Counted from the first letter of the stretch, positions 18,547 to 26,621 are shown. The stretch: 64,000 bases of DNA from Pseudooceanicola endophyticus (GCF_018760365.1 NZ_JAHIAB010000005.1:248001-312000), one strand, 5' to 3'. The notes: generated by a model from the letters alone, not told the origin. Numbers and translations: made by a program.

Positions 18547-18579
18547 GTTCAAGTTTTCGTCAGCCTGCGGGGCTGGCAA

Positions 18580-19005
18580 TCAGTGGCTGGCCAGTGCCGT
18601 CAGGGCAGCGAACAGGCCGATGGCCGCGATGATCTCGCCCGAGTTGTCGTTGACCTTCACGATGCGGTCGCCGTCGCGACGGTAGCTTTCGCCCTTCGGC
18701 AGCGGCGGCAGCTTCTTGTATTTCGAGGCATCGACGCGCGGCAGGTCGCGGCCCGGACCCCGCCCGTTGTCCTGATGGCCCTTGGGGGCCTCGGCGCGGC
18801 GCTCGTCATGTTTTTGCGGCGCATGGCCCTTCTGGTTGCCGTGGTCATCCGATTTCTTCGGGCCGGCGCAGTTCTGGCCGGGGGCGCAGTTGCCCGGGCC
18901 GTCATGCCCCTGGGCAGAGGCGATGCCGGGGACGGCGGCCAGACCCAGAACCATGGAGGCGATCAGGGCGGCGCTCAGCGGGCGGCGGGTGCGATTGATG
19001 GTCAT
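18580..19005 (-). CDS. Small exported His/Lys-rich protein, RcnB-like (paralogue 3 of 3)
   Basis: A 141-residue precursor with signal peptide (LIASMVLGLAAVPGIASAQG). The mature N-terminal half is unusually hydrophilic, rich in His, Lys, Gly and Asp with two cysteines (GNCAPGQNC), and looks disordered or metal-binding. The C-terminal half ESYRRDGDRIVKVNDNSGEI matches paralogues 1 and 2, then ends in a hydrophobic IIAAIGLFAALTALASH segment. A strong GGAGG site before the ATG at 19005 fixes the start. Part of a three-gene tandem family downstream of uvrA; function unknown. Confidence 0.75.
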   Translation of the reverse strand: MTINRTRRPLSAALIASMVLGLAAVPGIASAQGHDGPGNCAPGQNCAGPKKSDDHGNQKGHAPQKHDERRAEAPKGHQDNGRGPGRDLPRVDASKYKKLPPLPKGESYRRDGDRIVKVNDNSGEIIAAIGLFAALTALASH

Positions 19006-19221
19006 GTCGTTTCCTCCAGGAAGGTGTCTCTTGCTGTGTTCAGGTATAGAACGCACGGGGCCGTAGATTCCGTTCCAAAAATTTTCTGCACACCCGGGAC
19101 TGGAGATAAATGGCGGGAAAATTCGCAAGTGACTGAACTGGATAGGCTATTTTTGACGTCGCGGCAGCACGTCTTTCTCTGAACCTCTGAGGGATCAAGA
19201 AAAGCGTGGGCCCCGCACGCA

Positions 19222-19249
19222 AAAAGGCGACCCCGGGGGGCCGCCTTTC
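19222..19249 (-). terminator. Intrinsic terminator of mmsA
   Basis: On the minus strand AAAGGCG (19249-19243) pairs with CGCCTTT (19030-side arm at 19230-19224) and runs into TTTTT (19226-19222). It lies 28 bp after the mmsA stop. Confidence 0.8.
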
Positions 19250-19276
19250 GCGATGTTGCGACGGATCCCTGAAGGA

Positions 19277-20776
19277 TCAGTCCATGGCCTTGAAGTTGAA
19301 TTCGCCGCCGTCCTTGATGCCAGAGAACCAGCGCGAGGTGACGGTCTTGGTGCGGGTGTAGAAGCGGAAGGCGTCGGGGCCGTACTGGTTCAGGTCGCCG
19401 AAAGCCGATTTCTTCCAGCCGCCGAAGGTGAAGTAGGACAGCGGCACCGGGATCGGGAAGTTGATGCCGACCATGCCGACGTTGACGCGGGAGGCGAAGT
19501 CGCGGGCGACGTCGCCATCGGCGGTGTAGATCGCCGTGCCGTTGCCGTACTGGTTGTCCATCGTCAGCTTGAGGGCTTCCTCATAGGTCTCGGCGCGCAC
19601 CTGGCTCAGGACCGGGCCGAAGATCTCCTGCTGGTAGATGTCCATGTCGGGGGTGACGTTGTCGAACAGCGTCGGGCCGACGAAGAAGCCTTCCTCATAG
19701 CCCTGCAGGGTGAAGTCGCGGCCGTCACGCACCAGCGTTGCGCCCTGGTCCACACCCGAGGTGATCAGACCCTTGATCTTGTCCTGAGCCGCCTTGGTGA
19801 TGACGGGGCCGTAGTCGACATCGTCGCCGGCGGTGTAGGGGCCGACCTTCAGCTTCTCGATGCGCGGGATCAGCTTTTCGATCAGCGTGTCGGCGGTCTT
19901 CTTGCCGACCGGCACCGCGACCGAGATCGCCATGCAGCGTTCGCCGGCAGCGCCGAAGCCCGCACCGACCAGCGCATCTGCGGCCTTGTCCATGTCCGCA
20001 TCGGGCATGATGATCATGTGGTTCTTGGCACCGCCGAAGCACTGGGCGCGCTTGCCGTTGGTGGCGGCACGACCGTAGATGTACTGCGCGATCGGGGTCG
20101 AGCCGACAAAGCCGACGGCCTGGATGGTTTCGCTGTCAAGCAGCGTGTCCACGGCCAGCTTGTCGCCGTTGACGACCTGCAGCACGCCGTCGGGCAGGCC
20201 GGCTTCCTGCAGCAGCTCTGCCAGACGCAGGGCGCAGGAGGGGGTGCGCTCGGAGGGTTTCAGCACCATGGCGTTGCCGCAGACGATGGCGGGGGCCATC
20301 TTCCAGAGCGGGATCATGGCGGGGAAGTTGAACGGCGTGATGCCGGCCACGACGCCCAGCGGCTGACGCATCGAATAAAGGTCGATGCCCGGACCGCCGT
20401 TGTCCATGAACTCGCCCTTCATCATGTGCGGGGCGCCCATGCAGACCTCGACCACTTCCAGACCGCGCTGGACGTCGCCCTTGGCGTCGGGGATGGTCTT
20501 GCCGTGCTCTTTCGAGATCAGCTCGGCCAGCTCTTCCATGTGCTCGTTGATCAGGGCGCCGAACTTCATCATCACGCGGGCGCGACGCTGCGGGTTGGTG
20601 GCGGCCCACTTGACCTGCGCTTCGGCGGCGGCGGCGATGGCGGCTTCGACTTCCTCGACCGAGGCCAGCGGCACCTTGGCGATGACTTCGCCGGTCGCGG
20701 GGTTCGAGACATCGGTGAACTTGCCGGACGTGCCCTTGACGTGCTGGCCGTTGATGAAATGCGTCAGTTCCTGCAT
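19277..20776 (-). CDS. mmsA: CoA-acylating methylmalonate-semialdehyde dehydrogenase
   Basis: A 499-residue aldehyde dehydrogenase converting methylmalonate or malonate semialdehyde plus CoA and NAD to propionyl-CoA or acetyl-CoA, in valine, thymine and inositol breakdown. The catalytic Cys is about residue 281 in FGAAGERCMAIS. Unlike hydrolytic relatives, the family uses CoA instead of water for deacylation. PFNFPAMIPLWKMAPAIVCG and ISKEHGKTIPDAKGD are family-specific blocks. The ATG at 20776 follows AAGGAGGG, and the long open frame upstream overlaps the divergent LysR gene and is not coding. It is likely controlled by that LysR regulator. Confidence 0.95.
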   Translation of the reverse strand: MQELTHFINGQHVKGTSGKFTDVSNPATGEVIAKVPLASVEEVEAAIAAAAEAQVKWAATNPQRRARVMMKFGALINEHMEELAELISKEHGKTIPDAKGDVQRGLEVVEVCMGAPHMMKGEFMDNGGPGIDLYSMRQPLGVVAGITPFNFPAMIPLWKMAPAIVCGNAMVLKPSERTPSCALRLAELLQEAGLPDGVLQVVNGDKLAVDTLLDSETIQAVGFVGSTPIAQYIYGRAATNGKRAQCFGGAKNHMIIMPDADMDKAADALVGAGFGAAGERCMAISVAVPVGKKTADTLIEKLIPRIEKLKVGPYTAGDDVDYGPVITKAAQDKIKGLITSGVDQGATLVRDGRDFTLQGYEEGFFVGPTLFDNVTPDMDIYQQEIFGPVLSQVRAETYEEALKLTMDNQYGNGTAIYTADGDVARDFASRVNVGMVGINFPIPVPLSYFTFGGWKKSAFGDLNQYGPDAFRFYTRTKTVTSRWFSGIKDGGEFNFKAMD

Positions 20777-20814
20777 GGGAAACCCTCCTTTGGACTTGGA
20801 GAGACTGTAACCTT

Positions 20815-20868
20815 GCAAATTTGCCCGATAAACAGGAAATTCCACAAATAGGCTTTGCAGGGATGCAA
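20815..20868. promoter_or_regulatory. Candidate LysR operator between mmsA and its divergent regulator
   Basis: The 93-bp divergent region has a 10-bp palindrome GCAAATTTGC (20815-20824) and an inverted repeat TTGCA-N4-TGCAA (20855-20868), both sharing the TTGCA half-site. Two related sites fit a LysR recognition plus activation arrangement; assignment is by position. Confidence 0.5.
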
Positions 20869-20869
20869 G

Positions 20870-21763
20870 ATGAACTGGGATGACCTGAGATGTTTCCTGT
20901 CCGTGGGCCGGCTGGAAAGCCTGTCGGCGGCGGCCCGGCAGCTGCGCATCGACCCGGCGACGGTGGGTCGGCGCATCGCGCGGCTGGAAGAAAGCATGGG
21001 TGCGGCGCTGTTTGCCAAGTCTCCGCAGGGCTATGCGCTGACCGAGGCGGGCCAGCGGCTGATGGGCCACGCGACGCGCGCCGAGGCGGCGCTGGCCGCC
21101 GGCGAGGCCGAGGTGGCCGGGCAGGGCGCGGCGGGCCTGTCGGGGCAGATCCGCATCGGCGCGCCGGACGGGGTGGCGAACTTCCTGCTGCCGCAGGTCT
21201 GCGCCTCGATCTCGGAGGAGAACCCCGAGCTTGAGATCCAGATCGTCGCGCTGCCGCGGCTGTTCAACCTGACCAAGCGCGAGGCCGACGTGGCGATCAC
21301 CGTCTCGGCCCCGACGGCGGGGCGGCTGATGGTCAAGAAGATCTCGGATTACCACCTGCATCTGGCGGCGACGCGGGACTACCTGGCCCGGACCCCGCCG
21401 ATCCGCGAGCTGATGGACCTGCGACATCATCGCCTCGTGGGCTATATCCCCGACATGATCTTCGACAAGGAACTGGACTACCTGGGAGAGGTCGGCGCAG
21501 AGCGCGTGCCGCTGGCTTCGAACTCTGTCTCGGTGCAGTTCAACTGGATCGCCGCCGGTGCGGGGGTTGGCATCATCCACGATTTTTCCCTGCCGCATCA
21601 GCCGGATCTGGTGCGCGTCCTGCCCGAGCGGATCTCGCTCCGGCGCAGCTTCTATCTGGTGCGCCATGCCGACGACACGCGGCTGGAGCGGATGAACCGT
21701 TTTGCCACCCTGCTGTCGGACCGGCTGCGCGGAGAGATCCAGCGCCGTGAAGCCATCCCTTGA
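20870..21763 (+). CDS. LysR family transcriptional regulator, probable regulator of mmsA
   Basis: A 297-residue LysR-type protein. The N-terminal winged helix spans about residues 1-60 (DDLRCFLSVGRLESLSAAAR, then PATVGRRIARLEESMG) and is followed by a periplasmic-binding-like effector domain. It is divergent from mmsA across 93 bp, the classical layout for a LysR regulator and its target. The start is the ATG at 20870, preceded by AGGGA; an upstream TTG at 20855 lies inside the candidate operator. The effector is unknown; a valine or beta-alanine catabolite is a reasonable guess. Confidence 0.9.
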   Translation: MNWDDLRCFLSVGRLESLSAAARQLRIDPATVGRRIARLEESMGAALFAKSPQGYALTEAGQRLMGHATRAEAALAAGEAEVAGQGAAGLSGQIRIGAPDGVANFLLPQVCASISEENPELEIQIVALPRLFNLTKREADVAITVSAPTAGRLMVKKISDYHLHLAATRDYLARTPPIRELMDLRHHRLVGYIPDMIFDKELDYLGEVGAERVPLASNSVSVQFNWIAAGAGVGIIHDFSLPHQPDLVRVLPERISLRRSFYLVRHADDTRLERMNRFATLLSDRLRGEIQRREAIP

Positions 21764-21826
21764 CAGATCAGGGGTCCGTCACCGACGCTGAGGGTGGAGG
21801 ACTGGAGATCTTGAGGGAGGAATCGG

Positions 21827-22261
21827 ATGCTTGTGCAGCAGATACTCAAGGCCAAGGGGGAGGCGCGGGTCATCACGGTGACACCGGACACGCCGATCCG
21901 CGAGGTCGCGGAGTTGCTGAAGGCGCATCGTATCGGCGGTGTCGTCATCAGCTATACCGGAAAACATGCCGACGGGATCCTGTCGGAGCGTGACCTGGTG
22001 CGGGGCCTGGCCTCGCGCGGGGCGGCGATCCTGGATCTGCCGGCAGAGGCGCTGATGACGCGCACGCCGCAATGCGGCACGCCGGACATGCCGGTGCTGG
22101 AAGTGCTGAGCCGGATGACGGAGGGGCGTTTCCGCCACATGCCGATCACCGAGGACGGAGAGCTGGTGGGCATCGTCACCATCGGCGACGCGGTGAAGGC
22201 GCGGCTGGACCAGCTGGCAATGGAGAAGGATGCGCTGGAAGGCATGATCATGGGCTACTAG
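21827..22261 (+). CDS. CBS-domain protein
   Basis: A 144-residue protein made of two CBS repeats (about residues 10-65 and 75-135), for example VITVTPDTPIREVAELLKAH and MPVLEVLSRMTEGRFRHMPI. The pair forms a Bateman module that binds adenosine nucleotides such as AMP or ATP. There is no attached catalytic domain, so it may act as a stand-alone energy sensor or regulatory subunit; the partner is not evident. GAGGGAGGA precedes the ATG. Confidence 0.9.
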   Translation: MLVQQILKAKGEARVITVTPDTPIREVAELLKAHRIGGVVISYTGKHADGILSERDLVRGLASRGAAILDLPAEALMTRTPQCGTPDMPVLEVLSRMTEGRFRHMPITEDGELVGIVTIGDAVKARLDQLAMEKDALEGMIMGY

Positions 22262-22583
22262 GGCCCTCGCCATTGACGGGTCCGGGTCTCGGGCCCGAGG
22301 TTCGGAAGCCGTGACCGGATGTGGCTTCCGGAGGGGAGGGACGGTCATTTCACGCTGGGGAGCCATCTGAGATGGATGCGGGACCGTCCCGTCCGGCGCC
22401 TCGACCGGCATCATGAAGACGCATCCAATGTTCTTCGCCGGTCGGGGCGGTTTCCATCCGCCTTCCGCCGGGGCGCCGCCCGGCCAAAAGGGTGGGGCGA
22501 ATGCCCGCAATCGGGCGTCCGGGGGTTGCAAACCCTTGCGCGATATTGTTGCTTCCGCCCGGACGCAACCCGAGGAGGCCCCC
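22262..22583 (+). other. 322-bp gene-free stretch rich in stem-loops
   Basis: No convincing coding frame. Five successive stem-loops can be drawn on the plus strand: 22303-22330 (CGGAAGCC/GGCTTCCG), 22338-22390 (GGGACGGTC/GACCGTCCC enclosing CCATC-TGA-GATGG at 22363-22375), 22402-22444 (CGACCGGC/GCCGGTCG), 22446-22462 (GGCGG/CCGCC) and 22503-22516 (GCCCG-CAAT-CGGGC). None is followed by a U tract. It could be a structured coaD leader, a 3' region of the CBS gene, or simply GC-rich spacer. Confidence 0.4.
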
Positions 22584-23081
22584 ATGCGCATCGGTCTTTA
22601 CCCCGGCACTTTCGATCCGATCACGCTTGGCCACCTGGACATCATCCGGCGGGCCTCGGCCCTGGTGGACCGGCTGGTGATCGGTGTCGCGATCAACCGC
22701 GACAAGGGGCCCCTGTTCTCGCTCGAGGAGCGGGTCGAGATGATCGAGGCCGAATGCGCCCGTCTCTCGGAGGAAATGGGGATCGAGATCGTCGCCCATC
22801 CGTTCGAGAACCTGCTGATCCACTGCGCCCATGATGTCGGTGCCTCGATCATCGTGCGCGGGCTGCGGGCGGTCACGGATTTCGAATACGAATTCCAGAT
22901 GGTCGGGATGAACCGGATGCTCGACAGTTCGATCGAGACGGTTTTCCTGATGGCCGATACCCATCATCAGGCCATTGCCTCCAAGCTGGTGAAGGAAATT
23001 GCCCGGCTGGACGGCGAGGTGTCGAATTTTGTCACCCAATCGGTGGCCGAACGGCTGCGCGCCAAGCTGGACAAGCGCTGA
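22584..23081 (+). CDS. coaD: Phosphopantetheine adenylyltransferase
   Basis: A 165-residue enzyme for the penultimate step of coenzyme A synthesis: ATP plus 4'-phosphopantetheine to dephospho-CoA. The nucleotidyltransferase motif GLYPGTFDPITLGHLDIIRR (T/HxGH) opens the protein, and GVAINRDKGPLFSLEERVEM and IIVRGLRAVTDFEYEFQM are family blocks. The ATG at 22584 has a GAGGAGG site. The frame is open from 22413 but the extra part is not conserved. It converges with the hydrolase gene 15 bp away. Confidence 0.97.
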   Translation: MRIGLYPGTFDPITLGHLDIIRRASALVDRLVIGVAINRDKGPLFSLEERVEMIEAECARLSEEMGIEIVAHPFENLLIHCAHDVGASIIVRGLRAVTDFEYEFQMVGMNRMLDSSIETVFLMADTHHQAIASKLVKEIARLDGEVSNFVTQSVAERLRAKLDKR

Positions 23082-23096
23082 GAGCGGGCGCCGCCC

Positions 23097-24035
23097 TCAG
23101 GCCGCCGCGCCGATGCCGCGGATGAAGGCGGCGCAGGTCTCGGGCTGGGTCATCGGCAGCATGTGCCCGCCCGGCACCATCTGCAGCGTGATCCCGGGCC
23201 GTTCGGCGCAGAAGGCCGTGCCATGCACCCGGGCTTCCAGGATCAGGTCGCCGGTGCCGAACAGGATGCCGGCGGGCAGGGTCAGGCGGCGGCTGGCCTC
23301 GGCGATCTCCGTCAGCCCGGTGGTCGAGGCCCGGTATTCCCGGCTGGTGTGATAGAAATGCCCCGGGCGCAGCCCCAGCAGCGCGCCGCCGCGCAGGGCC
23401 GCCTCGGCGGGCGGGGCCTCGGGACCGTAGAGCGCGGCCAGGATCTGCGGCGTGGCGCGCAGCGCCCCCGGGGTGGCCAGTGTCCAGCTGTAGAGCCGGC
23501 GCAGCAGGTCGCTGCGGATATCGAGCGGCTCGAACATCGGAGAGGGCGGCTGACCCGGCGTGGTCAGCGGCGACAGCAGCGCCAGGCCCCGCAACCGCTC
23601 CGGCGCGGCGGCGGCCATGGCCAGGGCGATCGCCCCGCCCAGCGAATGGCCCACCACCAGCGGTTTTTCCAGCCCGAGGACCTCCATCAGCTCCAGCATC
23701 CGGGCGGCATTGTCGGCGGGGGCGGCGGGATCCTTGCGGGGCCGTTCGGACCAGCCCATGCCGGGGCGGTCCGGCACGATGACCCGGTGATCGCGGGCCA
23801 GCGCATCGATCAGCCCGAGGTCGAAGTTGCCCAGCTGGCCGCCCAGCCCGTGCAGCATCAGGATTGCCGGTCCGGTGCCGCGCTCGACATAATGCAGCCG
23901 GCCCGTCGACAGGGTCGTGAACTGGCCGCGTGGCGGCACCAGCGCCTCTGCCCGGCGCTTCCAAAGCAGGCTGTAGAGACCCAGGGCCGCGAGGCAGAGG
24001 ACGGCGACGATCCCCGCGATCTCAATGACGTTCAT
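23097..24035 (-). CDS. Membrane-anchored alpha/beta hydrolase
   Basis: A 312-residue alpha/beta-hydrolase with an N-terminal membrane segment (IEIAGIVAVLCLAALGLYSL). The oxyanion-hole LHGLGGQ is followed by nucleophile Ser131 in VVGHSLGGAI, an acid in GTGDLILEARVHG, and the histidine in GGHMLPMTQPE, a complete triad. The substrate is not predictable. The ATG at 24035 has GGGAGA upstream; the longer open frame to 24362 overlaps a separate small gene. It is 31 bp downstream of the small gene at 24067-24210, possibly cotranscribed. Confidence 0.88.
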   Translation of the reverse strand: MNVIEIAGIVAVLCLAALGLYSLLWKRRAEALVPPRGQFTTLSTGRLHYVERGTGPAILMLHGLGGQLGNFDLGLIDALARDHRVIVPDRPGMGWSERPRKDPAAPADNAARMLELMEVLGLEKPLVVGHSLGGAIALAMAAAAPERLRGLALLSPLTTPGQPPSPMFEPLDIRSDLLRRLYSWTLATPGALRATPQILAALYGPEAPPAEAALRGGALLGLRPGHFYHTSREYRASTTGLTEIAEASRRLTLPAGILFGTGDLILEARVHGTAFCAERPGITLQMVPGGHMLPMTQPETCAAFIRGIGAAA

Positions 24036-24066
24036 GCTGCCCCGGTCTCCCTTCGTGCCAGGCCCC

Positions 24067-24210
24067 TCAGTGCCAGAAGGCGATCCACGTGATGAAATCC
24101 ACGCCCTTGCGCAGAAGAAACAGCGTGGTGGTGCCCTCCCGGGCCAGATGATCCCAGACCAGGAAGGCGGCGTTGCCGCTTCCCAGCACCAGTGCCAGCC
24201 TGTTCGACAT
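24067..24210 (-). CDS. Small conserved-looking 47-residue membrane-type protein
   Basis: A 47-residue frame with a strong GGAGGG ribosome-binding site 7 bp before the ATG at 24210. It begins MSNRLALVLGSG and ends FLLRKGVDFITWIAFWH, giving two hydrophobic, aromatic-rich stretches separated by a charged linker, consistent with a small membrane-associated protein. It sits between gapA (95 bp upstream, same strand) and the hydrolase. The form with a C-terminal W[ILV]AFW ending is, from memory, recurrent next to gap genes in Rhodobacteraceae; this was not checked. Function unknown. A perfect GAAC-N7-GAAC motif lies 47 bp upstream. Confidence 0.7.
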   Translation of the reverse strand: MSNRLALVLGSGNAAFLVWDHLAREGTTTLFLLRKGVDFITWIAFWH

Positions 24211-24244
24211 CCATGCCCTCCACCGCGATCCTGCCAAAGCATAA

Positions 24245-24277
24245 GGGGCCGTTCAAGAACAACTCCTGAACGGCCCC
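24245..24277 (-). terminator. Hairpin downstream of gapA
   Basis: An 11-bp stem, GGGGCCGTTCA (24245-24255) with TGAACGGCCCC (24267-24277). On the minus strand only a short TTA follows, so termination may be partial and let some transcript run into the small gene. Confidence 0.65.
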
Positions 24278-24304
24278 CGATTATTTGGAAACGAACCTGT
24301 ATCT

Positions 24305-25309
24305 TTAGATCAGGGATCCCATGTGCGCGGCCATGTCGGCCATGCGGTTGGAGAAGCCCCATTCGTTGTCGTACCAGCTGAGGATCCGCACCATGGTTCC
24401 GTCCAGAACCTTGGTCTGGTCCAGCGCCAGGGTGGAGCTGTGGGCATCATGGTTCAGGTCGACCGAAACCAGGGGCTCTGCGGTATAGCCCAGGATGCCC
24501 TTCAGCGGGCCGTCGGCGGCGGCGATGATGGCGGCGTTGATCTCTTCGGCGGTGGTTTCGCGCGCGGCGGTGAAGGTCAGGTCCACGCAGGAGACATTGG
24601 GCGTTGGCACCCGGATCGCCACGCCGTCCAGCTTGCCCTTCAGCTCGGGCAGCACCAGGCCCACGGCCTTGGCGGCCCCGGTCGAGGTCGGGATCATCGA
24701 CATGGCCGCGGCGCGGGCGCGGTAAAGGTCCTTGTGGGTGCGGTCCAGCGTCGGCTGGTCCCCGGTGTAGGAGTGGATCGTGGTCATGAAGCCGGTCTTG
24801 ATGCCCACCAGGTCGTTCAGCACCTTGGCAACGGGGCTGAGGCAGTTGGTCGTGCAGGAGGCGTTCGAGACGACGGTATGCTCGGGCTTGAGGCTCAGGT
24901 GGTTGACGCCGAAGACGGCGGTTGCATCGGCCTCGGAGCAGGGGGCGGAAACCAGCACGCGCTTGGAGCCATTGGCAAGGTGACGCGCGGCGGCCTCTCG
25001 CTTGACGAAGAGGCCGGTGCATTCCAGCGCGATGTCCACGTCGCCCCAGGGCAGTTCCTCGGGGTTGCGGATCGCGGTGACCTTGATCTTGTTGCCGGTG
25101 CCGACATCCATCCAGTCCTCGCCGGTGGTGACCTCTCCGGCGAAGCGGCCATGCACGCTGTCGTAGCGGAACAGGTGGGCATTGGTGTCCACCGGGGCCA
25201 GGTCGTTGACGGCGACGACCTCGACATCGGTGCGCCCGCTCTCGGCGATGGCGCGCAGCACGTTGCGCCCGATGCGTCCGAATCCGTTGATCGCGACAGT
25301 GGTAGCCAT
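24305..25309 (-). CDS. gapA: Glyceraldehyde-3-phosphate dehydrogenase, NAD-type
   Basis: A 334-residue GAPDH catalysing oxidative phosphorylation of glyceraldehyde-3-phosphate. The Rossmann motif [14 protein letters not shown] opens the protein, catalytic Cys152 lies in NASCTTNC, and [20 protein letters not shown] and [15 protein letters not shown] are intact. Asp36 ([10 protein letters not shown]) is the residue that selects NAD by binding the adenosine ribose. The GGGAGGATC site fixes the ATG at 25309. It lies 221 bp downstream of a second GAPDH gene that differs at this residue. A 14-bp operator-like palindrome at 25392 precedes it. Confidence 0.95.
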   Translation of the reverse strand: MATTVAINGFGRIGRNVLRAIAESGRTDVEVVAVNDLAPVDTNAHLFRYDSVHGRFAGEVTTGEDWMDVGTGNKIKVTAIRNPEELPWGDVDIALECTGLFVKREAAARHLANGSKRVLVSAPCSEADATAVFGVNHLSLKPEHTVVSNASCTTNCLSPVAKVLNDLVGIKTGFMTTIHSYTGDQPTLDRTHKDLYRARAAAMSMIPTSTGAAKAVGLVLPELKGKLDGVAIRVPTPNVSCVDLTFTAARETTAEEINAAIIAAADGPLKGILGYTAEPLVSVDLNHDAHSSTLALDQTKVLDGTMVRILSWYDNEWGFSNRMADMAAHMGSLI

Positions 25310-25391
25310 GGTGATCCTCCCGGCACCGCGCCCGCGGTGCGCTTGCAGTTGCAGTCCCTTCCGGTGGCCCGGAAATTTGACCACTTGATAC

Positions 25392-25405
25392 CGCTAGCGC
25401 TAACA
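25392..25405. promoter_or_regulatory. LacI-type operator upstream of gapA (CceR-like)
   Basis: CGCTAGCGCTAACA matches 12 of 14 positions of the palindrome TGTTAGCGCTAACA, which resembles the site described for the alphaproteobacterial carbon regulator CceR. It lies 83 bp before the gapA start. Similar sites precede the second GAPDH gene and tkt. Confidence 0.65.
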
Positions 25406-25454
25406 GTTTGTCCAGTGTCTCGTCCCGTCTCCGACCCGGGATCGGGTGAAACGT

Positions 25455-25487
25455 GAAAACCCCGGAGGTGCGGGGCACGCTCCGGGG
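25455..25487 (-). terminator. Intrinsic terminator of the gapB-like gene
   Basis: On the minus strand CCCCGGAG (25487-25480) pairs with CTCCGGGG (25467-25460), followed by TTTT. It lies 44 bp after the stop. Confidence 0.8.
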
Positions 25488-25530
25488 CAGGTTGGTTCGT
25501 CGGGGGGCGGCCCGCTGACGGGCCGGGATC

Positions 25531-26535
25531 TTATTTCTGAAGGCGGCCGAGGGCGGCAGCGACATCCGCCATGCGGCAGGAGAAGCCCCATTCGTTGTCG
25601 TACCAGGCCAGCACGCGGACCAGGCGCTTGCCCATGACCTTGGTCTGGTCGGGCGCGAAGATCGAGGATTGCTCGGTATGGGTGAAGTCGATCGAGACCT
25701 TGGGCTCGGGATCGTAGCCCAGCACATGACCCATGTGACCGGCGGCGGCTTCGCGCACGACCTCGTTCACGTCGTCCACGGTGACGTCCTTGCCGGCCAT
25801 GAAGGTCAGGTCGACGCAGGAGACGTTCGGGGTCGGCACGCGGATCGCCGAACCGTCCAGCTTGCCGGCCAGTTCCGGCAGCACCAGCCCCAGAGCCTTT
25901 GCGGCCCCGGTCGAGGTCGGCACCTGGCTCATGGCGGCGGCGCGGGCGCGGTAAAGATCCTTGTGACGACGGTCCAGGGTGGGCTGGTCGCCGGTGTAGG
26001 AGTGGATGGTGGTCATGATCCCGCTCTCGATGCCGATGGCATCGTTGAGGACCTTCGCAAGCGGCGCCAGGCAGTTCGTGGTGCAGGACCCGTTCGAGAT
26101 CATCGTGTCGCCTTCCACCAGGTCGCGGTGGTTGACGCCGTAGACGATGGTCTTCTGGACGTTCTTGGCGGGGGCAGAGATCAGGACCGACTTGGCGCCG
26201 CGCTCCATGTGGACCTTGGCCTTGTTGCCGTCGTTGAACACGCCGGTGCATTCCAGCACGACGTCGATGCCCTCCCAGTCCAGCTCGTCGGGGTTGTAGG
26301 TCGAGAAGACCTCCATCGGGCCGCGACCGATATCCATCGTGTTGCCGGCGATCTTCACCTCGTTGCCGAAGCGGCCGTGCACGCTGTCGTATTTCAGCAG
26401 GTGGGCATTGGTCTCGATCGGGCCGGTGGCGTTGATCTTGACGACCTGCACGTCGTTGCGCGCCGCCTCGGCGATATGCGCAAGCGTGCAGCGACCGATG
26501 CGGCCGAAACCGTTGATTGCCAGAGTGACCGTCAT
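25531..26535 (-). CDS. Glyceraldehyde-3-phosphate dehydrogenase, GapB-like, probable NADP-type
   Basis: A 334-residue GAPDH with catalytic Cys151 in SNGSCTTNC. The NAD-selecting aspartate is absent: the strand-2 loop reads KINATGPI, with Ala36 where gapA has Asp36. The same change (INAS) is found in Bacillus GapB, the NADP-dependent gluconeogenic enzyme, and the block APAKNVQKTIVYGVN also resembles GapB more than GapA. I infer use of NADP(H), probably in gluconeogenesis. The operator-like sites at 26622-26688 and the separate terminator suggest its own promoter despite tandem order with gapA. GGAGACACGGGAC precedes the ATG. Confidence 0.9.
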   Translation of the reverse strand: MTVTLAINGFGRIGRCTLAHIAEAARNDVQVVKINATGPIETNAHLLKYDSVHGRFGNEVKIAGNTMDIGRGPMEVFSTYNPDELDWEGIDVVLECTGVFNDGNKAKVHMERGAKSVLISAPAKNVQKTIVYGVNHRDLVEGDTMISNGSCTTNCLAPLAKVLNDAIGIESGIMTTIHSYTGDQPTLDRRHKDLYRARAAAMSQVPTSTGAAKALGLVLPELAGKLDGSAIRVPTPNVSCVDLTFMAGKDVTVDDVNEVVREAAAGHMGHVLGYDPEPKVSIDFTHTEQSSIFAPDQTKVMGKRLVRVLAWYDNEWGFSCRMADVAAALGRLQK

Positions 26536-26621
26536 GTCCCGTGTCTCCTGCTAACGAACCTGTCGGTTAGATAGGGCAAAGAGGGACCCGGGGTAAGGGG
26601 GAATTCTGTTTTCTGCCAGTA

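Noticed and set aside
19034-19052. GTTC-N7-GAAC motif near 19036
   Set aside because: The alphaproteobacterial LexA site is a direct repeat GTTC-N7-GTTC; this inverted form does not fit and no damage gene starts here.
24212-24362. N-terminal extension of the alpha/beta hydrolase frame to 24362
   Set aside because: It overlaps the separate 47-residue gene in another frame and the gapA terminator; homology starts at 24035.
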